A DNA stretch of 64,000 nucleotides, from NCBI RefSeq assembly GCF_002201475.1, contig NZ_CP021422.1:992001-1056000 (forward strand), read 5' to 3'. The notes beneath the pieces were generated by a model that searched no databases, was not told where the DNA came from, and saw only the letters and a list, made by a program, of their open reading frames with translations. Each line of letters opens with the position of its first letter. Position 1 is the first letter of the stretch. Made by a program: the position numbers and the translations under genes. Below are positions 36,010 through 44,022 of this stretch, one piece after another. This DNA comes from Acutalibacter muris (GTDB lineage Bacteria; Bacillota; Clostridia; Oscillospirales; Acutalibacteraceae).

Positions 36010-36051
36010 AAATTACCTCCCAAAAACGTGTGAAAAATGCGTATATAAAAG

Positions 36052-36489
36052 CTAAAGCTCCTTGATTTTTTCCCGAAGCGCGTCAAGGTACCGGCGGGTA
36101 AGGGACAGGTAAAGCTCACGCTCCTCCGGCAGCCAGGAGCCGATGATCTCATCCTCAATACGCATGAGCAGCATAACTGTGCCGTCGCAGAGCTCTCTGC
36201 CCTTCTCCGTCAGGCAGGCCCGCTTCTTACGCCCGTCCACAGACTCAAGATACAGCACCGCCTCCCGCTCCAGCTTCCGCAGGGCAGAGTTTACCGTCTG
36301 CTTGGGAAGGCCGGAAAGGGCGGCAATATTTTTAAGCGGGCACACTCCGTCGAACATACATATGGTGTATAACACATTCATAGCGCTGTCTGTCAGACCC
36401 AGCTTTAATGTGGCCTCATGGTAGACGGCCTCTGTCTCGCCGACGATAAGGTCTAAGCGTATCAGTTGTTCGTGTATGGCTTCAAGCAT
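36052..36489 (-). CDS. MarR-family transcriptional regulator
   Basis: 145 residues with the MarR winged helix: LKNIAALSGLPKQTVNSALRKLEREAVLYLESVDGRKKRACLTEKG at about residues 52-97. The protein should bind the palindrome in its own promoter and repress the regulator-MATE operon until a ligand appears (inferred from arrangement). Confidence 0.92.
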   Translation of the reverse strand: MLEAIHEQLIRLDLIVGETEAVYHEATLKLGLTDSAMNVLYTICMFDGVCPLKNIAALSGLPKQTVNSALRKLEREAVLYLESVDGRKKRACLTEKGRELCDGTVMLLMRIEDEIIGSWLPEERELYLSLTRRYLDALREKIKEL

Positions 36490-36529
36490 ATAGCATCACT
36501 CCTTTTGTACGATATCGGACGTTAATTCT

Positions 36530-36558
36530 ATTATAGTACGGTTTCGTACATTTGTCAA
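36530..36558 (-). promoter_or_regulatory. Perfect-consensus MarR-MATE promoter with operator in the spacer
   Basis: Minus strand: TTGACA (36558-36553), 17-base spacer, TATAAT (36535-36530). The spacer holds the palindrome GTACG-AAAC-CGTAC; a further half-site TCGTAC lies between the -10 and the ribosome site. A dimer bound in the spacer would exclude RNA polymerase, so this is a strong candidate autoregulatory operator. Confidence 0.7.
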
Positions 36559-36579
36559 GAGCTTTTTGAAGCACCGGCA
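36538..36579. repeat. Direct repeat, copy 1 (with 37758-37799)
   Basis: 42 bases matching 37758-37799 with four substitutions, same orientation, carrying the MarR promoter -35 and operator. A further match (GTTTTTGTGGTATA) follows in both places, in copy 2 after about 90 extra bases. The repeats flank the decayed cassette at 36,600-37,750. Confidence 0.75.
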
Positions 36580-36601
36580 GTTTTTGTGGTATATATAAAA
36601 A

Positions 36602-36637
36602 GAGAGCGCCTTCCATTTTGGAACGCGCCCTCTTTTT
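36602..36637. terminator. Terminator-like hairpin after the hypothetical gene at 36644
   Basis: Imperfect stem with arms around GAGCGC-CTTCC and GGAA-CGCGCCCTC, flanked by A-rich sequence on the left and a six-T run on the right. Confidence 0.5.
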
Positions 36638-36643
36638 TATATA

Positions 36644-37159
36644 TTATTGTGAGATATAGTCCTCCCAGTTGACGTCTTCAATACCCATAATATCAATGTC
36701 ACAGTACCCTAGACCAACCAGAAACATACGGTATTTTCCGTCCCTTGCGAAAAGTCCGGGAGGCACCTCAAAACCCCAAGTGCCGTCATGATGATGAGTT
36801 GCTACAGCCATACCGTAGCGACGGCTATATATCTCATGCCAACTGTCCTCATAAAAATAGTCCACATAGAAATCGTCTCCCTGAGTATATCCGCCGCCGG
36901 GAAAACTGAACGTCATCTTTATAAGGACAACGTCATATATGTTTCCGTTAGGATACGGGTAGTCAAAATCTATTCCGGTAAACTGAAGTTCAACATTCGG
37001 GTCCACATCGGTCCTGGCCGCTGGATTTACGTCCTCCCATTTTGGAAATTGTTCCTCAATGCGGTCCTCCCAGGCTGATATGACGGCTATCACAAAGAAC
37101 AGTAGGAGTAAAGTGCCAACAACTATTATAGCGGCCCATCGCTTCTTTATTTTTGTCAT
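36644..37159 (-). CDS. Hypothetical membrane-anchored extracellular protein
   Basis: 171 residues. One N-terminal membrane segment or uncleaved signal (about 8-28), then an acidic, aromatic-rich extracellular part with a probable beta structure (FDYPYPNGNIYDVVLIKMTFSFPGGG, later GTWGFEVPPGLFARDGKYRMFLVG). No family recognised. It lies 10 bases after a decayed protease gene, so it may originally have been that protease's partner. Confidence 0.6.
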   Translation of the reverse strand: MTKIKKRWAAIIVVGTLLLLFFVIAVISAWEDRIEEQFPKWEDVNPAARTDVDPNVELQFTGIDFDYPYPNGNIYDVVLIKMTFSFPGGGYTQGDDFYVDYFYEDSWHEIYSRRYGMAVATHHHDGTWGFEVPPGLFARDGKYRMFLVGLGYCDIDIMGIEDVNWEDYISQ

Positions 37160-37169
37160 ATTGACTCCT

Positions 37170-37621
37170 CTATGGCAGATTGTTAATGAAGCCGGTTAAA
37201 AAGTTGTTCATCAAAATAATAAAATTTCTTGGCTCACCGTCATTTTTCACGCTCGTGGCCACTATCATGCCTTCAACACAATATCCGTAGCCCATTCGGT
37301 ATGAGTAAACCGGCGAGCCGCTTTGTCCTTTATATACGTCAATATCGGTTTCCACCAAATCCAGGAATCTTGACCTGTCTCTCTGAATATACCCGGTCGT
37401 TTGATACATAGTCCAAAGATTCCAGCCTGTCTTTCCGGCAGCGAGATTCAGGTCCTCCGGTCATTACAAAGCTATCGTTAAGCAGCCGTTTCCGTTTTTT
37501 CAACTTGGAGTTCAAGGGAGGCGGGGAGGGGCTCCGTGCTGTCGTCACTCGCACATACAGGTATTTGTGTAAGGCCAACTACAAAAAGCGCACATAGTAG
37601 AACAGCAATAAACTTTTTCAT
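37170..37621 (-). pseudogene. Decayed secreted V8-like (trypsin-fold) serine protease
   Basis: The pieces lie in three frames. 37621-37478 encodes a clear signal peptide (MKKFIAVLLCALFVVG ... VCAS) and ends in a stop after 47 residues; a second frame to about 37,339 holds a charged stretch; 37409-37170 holds the catalytic-serine region ETDIDVYKGQSGSPVYSY. The His- and Asp-containing part of the fold is missing, so it cannot be active. It is driven by a promoter that copies the MarR-MATE promoter. Confidence 0.7.
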
Positions 37622-37749
37622 TAAAAAAACTCCCTTCAACATTTTTGAGAAAAGTCATGACGAACATTTGCGCTTCTTACGAACGATATTTACCAATATG
37701 AGTTTTAGACATCACCCCATCTTTATTGGTTAATTTTTTCTATATAATA

Positions 37750-37778
37750 ATTTTAGCACGATTTCATACGTTTGTCAA
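37750..37778 (-). promoter_or_regulatory. Promoter of the protease remnant (duplicate of the MarR promoter)
   Basis: Minus strand: TTGACA (37778-37773), 17-base spacer, TAAAAT (37755-37750). The spacer carries GTATG-AAAT-CGTGC, a degenerate form of the MarR operator. Confidence 0.6.
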
Positions 37779-37799
37779 GAGCTTTTTGAAGCGCCGGCA
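37758..37799. repeat. Direct repeat, copy 2 (with 36538-36579)
   Basis: Same 42-base unit as copy 1 with four substitutions. See copy 1. Confidence 0.75.
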
Positions 37800-37940
37800 A
37801 AAACCCACGCTGACCGGCCCTATTTGGCCTCCGGGGCGCGAAATGCAGGATATTCTGCCTGGAATGCAGGGCGGACGGCTTTAAACTCCTGCGGTTTTTG
37901 TGGTATACTATAAATAATATAAAATGATAGCTGGATTACA

Positions 37941-37989
37941 GGCGGCCGGGCCGCCTGTTTGAGAATCGGTAGACACCGATTCTCAAACA
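37941..37989 (+). other. Two adjacent perfect hairpins in the 5' leader of the LytTR gene
   Basis: GGCGGCC-G-GGCCGCC (37941-37955) is followed at once by a 15-bp perfect inverted repeat, TGTTTGAGAATCGGT (37956-37970) and its complement (37975-37989), around the loop AGAC. No T-run follows. They lie 36 bases before the GTG start and could be an operator pair, an mRNA structure or a repeat element. Confidence 0.65.
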
Positions 37990-38024
37990 TAATGGTTTTA
38001 CTATTGGCAAAAGGAAGTGCGGGC

Positions 38025-38750
38025 GTGTACCTGGCAGTATGTGACGATAATAAGGAAGATTTAAACTCTATTATCAGCCTGGTGGACATGTGGCAGGTTG
38101 AACACGGCGCCACCCTTTCCCGCCGGGCCTTCCAGAGCACGGTGGAGCTGCTTGAGTCCGCCCGCCAGGAGCGTTTTACCGTCTATATGCTGGATGTGAT
38201 GATGCCCGGGATGGACGGGCTTGAGACAGCCCGGGAGATACGGCGCTTTGACGACGCGGCGGAGATCGTCTTTTTCTCCACCTCTCCGGGCTTTGCCTAT
38301 GAGAGCTATAGGGTGCGGGCGCTGAATTATCTGTTAAAGCCCGTGGAGCAGAGGGCGCTCTTCGGGCTGCTGGGCCAGCTGTACCTTCGGGAACAGCAGA
38401 ACCCCGAGGCCCTGACCTTGAAGACCAGCACGACCATTGTCCGGGTGCCATACGCCCAGATAAGCTTTGTGGAGGTAATCGGGAAGCACCTCTATTTCCA
38501 TCTGACCGACGGCAATATCCGGGAGGTGGCCGGTGCGCTGAAGAATTTTGAGGCCATACTGCTGCCCCGCCCGGAGTTTATGCGGGTGCACCGCTCGTAT
38601 ATTGTCAATATGTTCCAGGTGGAGGAGCTCAGCTCCTCTGGGCTTCGGACCTTTCAGGGGGACAGCCTGCCGGTGTCAAGGCTGTTTTATCCGCAGATAC
38701 AGAAGGATTATATGGCCTTGCTTTTTGAACGGAAGGGGGGAGGAAAATGA
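38025..38750 (+). CDS. LytTR-family response regulator
   Basis: 241 residues from GTG 38025, with AAGGAAG 7 bases upstream; a longer reading from ATG 37959 starts inside the hairpin and is rejected. Receiver domain about 1-118 (CDDN acidic pair, phospho-acceptor in YMLDVMMPGMDG, FFSTS, LLKPV), LytTR DNA-binding domain about 135-235 (FVEVIGKHLYFHL, EFMRVHRSYIVN). Overlaps the kinase gene by 4 bases. Probably controls the lipoprotein/ABC genes that follow. Confidence 0.92.
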   Translation: MYLAVCDDNKEDLNSIISLVDMWQVEHGATLSRRAFQSTVELLESARQERFTVYMLDVMMPGMDGLETAREIRRFDDAAEIVFFSTSPGFAYESYRVRALNYLLKPVEQRALFGLLGQLYLREQQNPEALTLKTSTTIVRVPYAQISFVEVIGKHLYFHLTDGNIREVAGALKNFEAILLPRPEFMRVHRSYIVNMFQVEELSSSGLRTFQGDSLPVSRLFYPQIQKDYMALLFERKGGGK

Positions 38751-40027
38751 GCCCTGTGGACGTTCTGGATATAGTCAACTATGGGCTGGTTTTTGTGTAC
38801 GGTTTGTTTTTGAGCGCGTCCATAGCCGGAGGGTGCAAGGCCCGCCGGGAACGGGTGCTGCTTTATGTAGCCGGCTCGGTGCTTTTGCTGCTGTTGGGGG
38901 GTTCCTGGCTGACTCTCGGACTGAAAGCCACAAAGCAGCTTTATCCTGTTTTGGTGCACCTTCCCACCATCGGGCTGCTGGCTTTCGCCTTTAAAAAGCC
39001 GGTGGGGATATCGCTGGTCAGCGTCTGTACCGCCTATCTCTGCTGTCAGCTGCCGCGCTGCGGCGAGATGGCCATGATTGCGGTCACGGGCTCGGAGCTT
39101 ATGGGGGAGATATTTTACACTGTGATAATATTCCCAATATTCCTGCTTCTGTACAGGTATTTTGCTCCCTCTGCCAGGGAGGCCATAGGCGAGTCCAGAA
39201 AGGCGCTGCTCCTTTTCGGCAGTCTGCCGGTTACCTTCTACATTTTTTCCTTTGCCGCATATATTTACACCGACTTCTTCCACTTCGACAGCTATGTGGT
39301 AGCGGAAATGCTTCCTATTGTAGCGGGGTTGTTTTATATGATATATACCACCGCCTACCGCCAGCAGCTCCAGCGGCGCACCCAGGCGGAGCTTTTGAAC
39401 TCCCTGATGGGCGGACAGCTTAAGCAGGCCGAGAACGATATGGTGTCCCTGCACCAGGCCGAGGCCCAGTCCGCCGCCTATCAACACGATATGCGCCACC
39501 ATTTGGCCGTTATCGACGGCTTTTTGGCCATCGGCAAGCCCGAACAGGCCCAGGAGTATATCCGCCAGGTGCAGGACGACATTGAGGCCATCACCCCAAA
39601 GCGCTTTTGTGAAAACGAGCTGGTGAACCTCTTGTGCTCGTCCTTCTCCGGCAAGGCGGGACGCATGGGCGTGCGGCTGAACCTGGAAACGTCCCTGCCC
39701 GGCAAGCTGGCTATATCCGACACGGAGCTCTGCGCCCTGCTGTCAAACGGCCTTGAGAACGCGCTTAACGCCGTCAAGAGCCTGGAGGAGGAGCGGCGCT
39801 GGGTGGAGCTATACTGCGGCGTGCATCTGGATAAGCTCCTGATAGAGATAAAGAATCCCTATTCAGGCCGTGTGGCTTTTCGGGAGGGAGTGCCCACTGC
39901 CAGTAAACTAAACCACGGCTACGGCTGCCAAAGCATCCACACCATCTCTCAGCGCTGTCACGGGCTCTGCGAGTTCAAGGCGGAAAACGGTATATTCACC
40001 ATGCGTGTGGCGCTGCCAATGCTGTAA
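38747..40027 (+). CDS. GHKL-type sensor histidine kinase (AgrC/LytS-like)
   Basis: 426 residues. About six membrane segments fill residues 8-215; a phospho-acceptor-like HDMRHHLAVIDGF lies near residue 250, and a GHKL ATPase domain follows (LSNGLENALNAV as N-box, GYGCQSI near 390). It forms a two-component pair with the overlapping LytTR regulator. The ligand is unknown; no AgrB/AgrD-type genes are present next to it. Confidence 0.9.
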   Translation: MSPVDVLDIVNYGLVFVYGLFLSASIAGGCKARRERVLLYVAGSVLLLLLGGSWLTLGLKATKQLYPVLVHLPTIGLLAFAFKKPVGISLVSVCTAYLCCQLPRCGEMAMIAVTGSELMGEIFYTVIIFPIFLLLYRYFAPSAREAIGESRKALLLFGSLPVTFYIFSFAAYIYTDFFHFDSYVVAEMLPIVAGLFYMIYTTAYRQQLQRRTQAELLNSLMGGQLKQAENDMVSLHQAEAQSAAYQHDMRHHLAVIDGFLAIGKPEQAQEYIRQVQDDIEAITPKRFCENELVNLLCSSFSGKAGRMGVRLNLETSLPGKLAISDTELCALLSNGLENALNAVKSLEEERRWVELYCGVHLDKLLIEIKNPYSGRVAFREGVPTASKLNHGYGCQSIHTISQRCHGLCEFKAENGIFTMRVALPML

Positions 40028-40041
40028 CAGCTCATTATAGT

Positions 40042-40078
40042 AAGGCTCCGTACCCCTTGCCGGGTGCGGGGCCTTTTT
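40042..40078 (+). terminator. Terminator after the histidine kinase
   Basis: 14-bp stem with two G-T pairs (AAGGCTCCGTACCC/GGGTGCGGGGCCTT), 6-base loop, then TTTTT. It separates the two-component genes from the lipoprotein array. Confidence 0.85.
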
Positions 40079-40213
40079 GCGCGTTTTTGGGGCGGGAAAA
40101 ATTTTTTATTTTTTTTGCTTTTTTATGCAACCAAAATCGAAAAACATGACTTCTTAATATATATAACTGTTTTTAAGGGCCATTCTATGGCCAAAAACTA
40201 GGAGGGTAAAGCT

Positions 40214-41038
40214 GTGGAAAACACAAACTGTAGAAAGCATATTGCTGTCCTGCTGGCCGTCGTCCTGCTGTGCGCGCTGTTCACAGGCTGCAAAAGGGGT
40301 GGAGAGGAGAGCTCCGCCACTACCATGAAGGCCGCGACAAAAGAGGGGGTAAAGGAGCTGCCGATGGTGACAGTGCTGGTGGACCTGTGCCAGTCGGACC
40401 TTACGGCCACGGCGGTCAGCGACCTGCTGAACTCCACCCCCGGCTATGGGGAGGAGTTCATGATAGCCAGTGAGACGCTGCCAGATTTCTGGACCAGTGG
40501 CCAGCGGCGGGAGGCGGCCCTGACCCAGCTAAAGACGGAGATACTGGCCGGTAAGGGCCCGGAGGTGTTTCTCTGCGAGAACCCCATAATGGAGAACGGC
40601 AATATGGGCGGGGCAGTGTTCGAGTTCCCCCGGCAGGCCATGGACAGCCACCTGCTGCTGCCCCTGGACCAGTACATAGAGGAATCGGAGCGTTTGGAGT
40701 GGGACAGGCTTGTATCTTCGGGTATGGGGGCGTTCTTTGATATGTTCTCTAATGGAATTTGGCAGACGTCAAACGGCCAGAACGGCGAGCTCTTAAAGCA
40801 GCTCAACGGCCAGCCGGTGCATATGGGCGTGCCCTGCGCCGGGTGGACCAACACCGAGGAAAACTATAGCCAGTTTTCAGCCCTTTTGGGGCAGATAAAC
40901 GACGCCGTCTTCCACACCCCGGTGGAGCAGGAGTTCGACCGGCTGACCAGGGAGGTCAACGCCGCGGAGGAGGGGGAAATTGAGGATATCGTGCACGAGC
41001 ACTATATGAAGATGCAGATGATGCTGGCTGAGTCGTAA
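40214..41038 (+). CDS. Tandem lipoprotein A: solute-binding protein with internal deletion
   Basis: 274 residues, GTG start with AGGAGGG upstream, lipobox ALFTGC. It aligns with lipoprotein B over its N-terminal about 170 residues (VLVDLCQSDL, LKTEILAGKGPEVFLCENP) and again at the C-terminus (QPVHMGVPC ... HYMKMQMMLAES), but lacks about 180 residues that B has in between. The deletion is in frame, so a shortened protein is made. The first of four tandem relatives. A hairpin GGCCAT-TCT-ATGGCC lies just upstream (40178-40192). Confidence 0.8.
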   Translation: MENTNCRKHIAVLLAVVLLCALFTGCKRGGEESSATTMKAATKEGVKELPMVTVLVDLCQSDLTATAVSDLLNSTPGYGEEFMIASETLPDFWTSGQRREAALTQLKTEILAGKGPEVFLCENPIMENGNMGGAVFEFPRQAMDSHLLLPLDQYIEESERLEWDRLVSSGMGAFFDMFSNGIWQTSNGQNGELLKQLNGQPVHMGVPCAGWTNTEENYSQFSALLGQINDAVFHTPVEQEFDRLTREVNAAEEGEIEDIVHEHYMKMQMMLAES

Positions 41039-41063
41039 AATACTATTCTTGGGGGGAAGTGAC

Positions 41064-42419
41064 ATGAAAAGAAAGATTGCCTTATTGCTGACTTTTCTGT
41101 GCCTGTTTGCAGTGCTTATGCCCGCCTGCCAAAGCGCCGTACAGAACAGCTCCACGGTGACCGACCAAGAAAAGGTCACCGCTGAGCAGATGGAGGAGAA
41201 GTTCGGCGTGCCGGTGGTGCGGGTGGTGACGGACCTGCCAAACTACGACGCCGGGTGGAAGGACGGCCAGCTTTCGGACACCCTTTCGCGCCTGCCCGGG
41301 TACAATAAGGAGTTCATGCTGCTTGTTGAGACCCTGCCAAGGGAGGGGGAGGAGCGGAGTATTGACATAACCCGCATTAAGACCGAGATGATGGCGGGCA
41401 AGGGACCCGACCTGTTCCTCTGCGGGCAGGACACCTATGGAATATGCGGGGCGCTCTACGGCACCTCCGGCTATACAGATCCCTTCTTCACCTTCCCTGA
41501 GCGGGCCATGGAGAACCGGCTGTTCCTGCCATTGGACGAATACATCGAGAAAGCTGAGTATATGGAGTGGGACAAGTTTCTGCCGGTGATTATGGAGGCT
41601 GGCCGCAATAAAGAGGGCCAGCAGATAATCCCCATAAGCTACACCTTTTCGGCCCTCTACGCTGACAGGGAGAAGTACGGCCTTGAGGACTTCGACCGCT
41701 CCATGACCCTCTCTGAGATGAAGCAGAGCGAGAACCCCGCCCTTCGCTATGCCTCCTACAACAGCGCGCCGTTCATGGTGGGACGGATAACCAAGCCCGG
41801 AGAGGACAAGCCCATGTTCACCGAGGAGGAGCTTCTGGGGTATATCCGGGACTACAGTATGCGCGTGCCGGGGGACCTCAGGGACTACCAGGACCTTGAG
41901 GAGGAAAAGGTCTATAATGGTGCGATAATGCGCGTGTTTCTGCCGGAGCCGGGTCTGATCTCGCCTATCTCGGACAAGTTCGTCCTGGGCAAGGGCAGCC
42001 CCGCCTACCGCATAATCCCCGCAAAGAACGCCAGGGGCGGCGTGACCGCCGTTATAAACGAGTTCGCCGCCGTCAACCGAAACGCCCGCTACCCGGACCT
42101 GGCCTTTAAGATAATAGACTACCTGATGAGTACGAAGGTGCAGCAGGACAGCAGCTTTTACCACTCGAGGGTGCTGCTGGGTATGCCGGTGCACATGGAC
42201 CTGGGCAGCGAGGAGTACCCCCTTCGGGACAAGAACTGGTACATGAGCGCCGGGAACTTCGAGGAGTTCTGCGCCGCCCGGGCTGAGATAACCGAGGCCA
42301 AGTTCATCGGCCCTGCGGACAAGGCGCTGTGGGATATCGAGATCTTTGACCAGAAGGGCCTTGAAAAGAGCGTACATGAGCAGTATACACTTATTGAGAT
42401 GCTGCTGGCGGAATCATAA
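41064..42419 (+). CDS. Tandem lipoprotein B: full-length extracellular solute-binding protein
   Basis: 451 residues from ATG 41064 (GGGGGGAAG before it; a frame starting at 41049 adds five unlikely residues). Lipoprotein signal with lipobox VLMPAC, then a family 1-like binding domain: LKTE-like TRIKTEMMAGKGPDLFLC, PLDEYIEKAEYMEWDK, YRIIPAKNARGGVTAVINEFAAVN. C-terminus IEMLLAES. It is the only copy with a complete binding domain and the probable partner of the two permeases downstream. Confidence 0.85.
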   Translation: MKRKIALLLTFLCLFAVLMPACQSAVQNSSTVTDQEKVTAEQMEEKFGVPVVRVVTDLPNYDAGWKDGQLSDTLSRLPGYNKEFMLLVETLPREGEERSIDITRIKTEMMAGKGPDLFLCGQDTYGICGALYGTSGYTDPFFTFPERAMENRLFLPLDEYIEKAEYMEWDKFLPVIMEAGRNKEGQQIIPISYTFSALYADREKYGLEDFDRSMTLSEMKQSENPALRYASYNSAPFMVGRITKPGEDKPMFTEEELLGYIRDYSMRVPGDLRDYQDLEEEKVYNGAIMRVFLPEPGLISPISDKFVLGKGSPAYRIIPAKNARGGVTAVINEFAAVNRNARYPDLAFKIIDYLMSTKVQQDSSFYHSRVLLGMPVHMDLGSEEYPLRDKNWYMSAGNFEEFCAARAEITEAKFIGPADKALWDIEIFDQKGLEKSVHEQYTLIEMLLAES

Positions 42420-42455
42420 ATAATAAGAAACTATTTAAAAAAGGGGGGAAGCGCC

Positions 42456-42662
42456 ATGAAAAGAAAGTTCGCTTTATTGCTCACACTGCTGTGCCTGCTC
42501 GTCGTAATTCTACCCGGCTGCCAAAGAGGTGGGAGAGAGAGCTCCCGAACGGGCCCGGACCTTCAGAGCGAGGAGAGCCGGGATTCCTCGGAGGGCGAGA
42601 CTGCGGAGGAGATAATCTCCGACGCTTATCGGGTGATGGAAATGGAACTGGCGGAAAGTTGA
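42456..42662 (+). CDS. Tandem lipoprotein C: mini-lipoprotein of 68 residues
   Basis: Lipoprotein signal almost identical to B (MKRKFALLLTLLCLL, lipobox ILPGC), then a short Ser/Glu-rich linker and the same tail (AYRVMEMELAES). The whole binding domain is absent, but the frame is clean, with a strong GGGGGGAAG ribosome site. It may be a deletion relic or a functional small lipopeptide of about 47 residues after processing. Its stop codon overlaps a perfect promoter. Confidence 0.65.
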   Translation: MKRKFALLLTLLCLLVVILPGCQRGGRESSRTGPDLQSEESRDSSEGETAEEIISDAYRVMEMELAES

Positions 42663-42687
42663 CAACTATTATGTGTATTGCTATAAT
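42659..42687 (+). promoter_or_regulatory. Perfect-consensus promoter inside the lipoprotein array
   Basis: TTGACA (42659-42664) overlapping the stop codon of lipoprotein C, 17 bases, TATAAT (42682-42687). It would drive the remnant D and the ABC permeases independently of the upstream copies. Confidence 0.75.
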
Positions 42688-42723
42688 AATAAAAACTTTT
42701 ATGCTATTTAAGGAGGACCCATG

Positions 42724-43131
42724 ATGAAAAGAAAGCTTGCCCTATTACTGGTCCTTGTCTGACTGCCCTTCTGCCAGGGTGCAGAAGCAAGCCCGCCACC
42801 ACCTTCATCATAGGGGACGAGAGCAAAAAGGAGCTGCTCTCAGACAAGTAAATAGAGAACGCCCAGTGCACGGACTTCGGCCAGCTGGAGCCGCAATGAT
42901 GAGGGCCAGCAGATACTCCCGCTGACCTTTGACTTCTATGTGACGGCCTATGTGCACTCCTCCTACGTCCTGCCCCGGGAGCGGCCAAGGACCCTGCGGG
43001 AGATGCTGGATAACGAGATGGTGCGCTCTGTAAAGTTGGTCTGCGAAAGGCCGGGCTCCACTCAGGAGGACGTGGAGAAGGCGGCGAGAGAGGCGTACAG
43101 GGCCATTCAGATGATGCTGGCCGAAAGCTAG
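42724..43131 (+). pseudogene. Tandem lipoprotein D: decayed fourth copy
   Basis: Starts with AAGGAGG and the family signal (MKRKLALLLVLV) but meets TGA after 12 codons. Further on, a second frame matches the middle of B (DEGQQILPLTFDFY at about 42,898; compare NKEGQQIIPISYTF) and the end reads AYRAIQMMLAES at 43,096-43,131. Stops and frame changes show decay; an intact lipobox is missing. Confidence 0.75.
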
Positions 43132-43158
43132 AAAAATTCTTAATAGGAGTGATGAGAG

Positions 43159-44022
43159 ATGAAACGCTCGAAAACGGCTTTGCAAGGCTACCTGCTGATA
43201 GCCCCCCTGATGATCGGGTGCCTGCTGTTCTACGCCATACCCTTTGTGCTGGTGGTGCAGTATTCCCTCTCCACCGGCAGCGGGGACGCGCTGTACTTCA
43301 TCGGCACCTACAACTACCAGGACGTGACCGCGAACCATATGTTCACCCTTGCCTTCGGCAACACCATGCGCTTTTTGGCGGCGGCGCTGCCCCTCATCAT
43401 GGTGCTGGCCTACGCCATCGCGCTGCTCATGCAGAAGCACGCCAACAAGCACAAGCTTCTAAAGTCCGTGTTCCTGTTCCCCTACATCATGCCGGTGGTG
43501 GGTGCGGTGATACTGGTGGAGCTGCTCTTTGCCGAGACCGGCCTGGTGCCGGGCATAGCAAACGCCATCGGTCTGCCCATGGTGGACTGGCTTGGCGGGC
43601 CGGCGGCCTTCGGGGTGGTGCTCTTATTGTACCTCTGGAAGAACACCGGCTACAGCGTGATACTGCTGCTGGCGGGGCTTGTGACCATACCAGAGGAGCA
43701 ATACTCAGCCGCCGACCTGGATGGTGCGTCCGGCTGGCAGAAGTTCTACTATATCACCACCCCTCAAATGTGGTACTCGGTTTTCTTCGCCATTATCTTC
43801 TCGCTGATAAACGCTTTCAAGTGTTTCCGGGAGATTTTCCTCATCGGCGGCACCCACCCCAACGAGAACATCTACATGCTCCAGCACTTCTTAAATAACA
43901 GCTTCGAGAACCTGAACTACGCGAAGCTCTCGGTAGCTTCGGTGCTGCTGCTTATCGTGGTGCTTATCGTATTCGCCGCGTTCTACATCTTCGTCCGCAA
44001 AAAGGAGGCGTTTAGGGCATGA
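43159..44022 (+). CDS. Sugar-type ABC transporter permease, MalF-like
   Basis: 287 residues with six membrane segments and EAA loop EEQYSAADLDGASGWQKFYYITTPQ near residues 185-210. ATG 43159 follows AGGAGTGATGAG. Overlaps the MalG-like gene by 4 bases. Expected to work with lipoprotein B; no ATPase gene is nearby, so a shared ATPase is inferred. Confidence 0.9.
   Translation: MKRSKTALQGYLLIAPLMIGCLLFYAIPFVLVVQYSLSTGSGDALYFIGTYNYQDVTANHMFTLAFGNTMRFLAAALPLIMVLAYAIALLMQKHANKHKLLKSVFLFPYIMPVVGAVILVELLFAETGLVPGIANAIGLPMVDWLGGPAAFGVVLLLYLWKNTGYSVILLLAGLVTIPEEQYSAADLDGASGWQKFYYITTPQMWYSVFFAIIFSLINAFKCFREIFLIGGTHPNENIYMLQHFLNNSFENLNYAKLSVASVLLLIVVLIVFAAFYIFVRKKEAFRA

Larger units (their letters stand above)
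37622..38024. other. Intergenic region between the protease remnant and the LytTR regulator
   Basis: About 400 bases without a gene. It contains a minus-strand promoter (37750-37778), copy 2 of the direct repeat, about 90 bases of unexplained GC-rich sequence (37,800-37,890), an AT-rich stretch likely to hold the plus-strand promoter of the LytTR gene (near TATACT at 37904), and two perfect hairpins (37941-37989). Confidence 0.6.

Noticed and set aside
41082..42377. Minus-strand open frame of 431 codons opposite lipoprotein B
   Set aside because: Antisense to a clear solute-binding protein with signal peptide and ribosome site; no recognisable domain.
42724..42763. TGA in lipoprotein D as a possible selenocysteine codon
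   Set aside because: The following frame does not continue the homology and further stops occur; this is decay.
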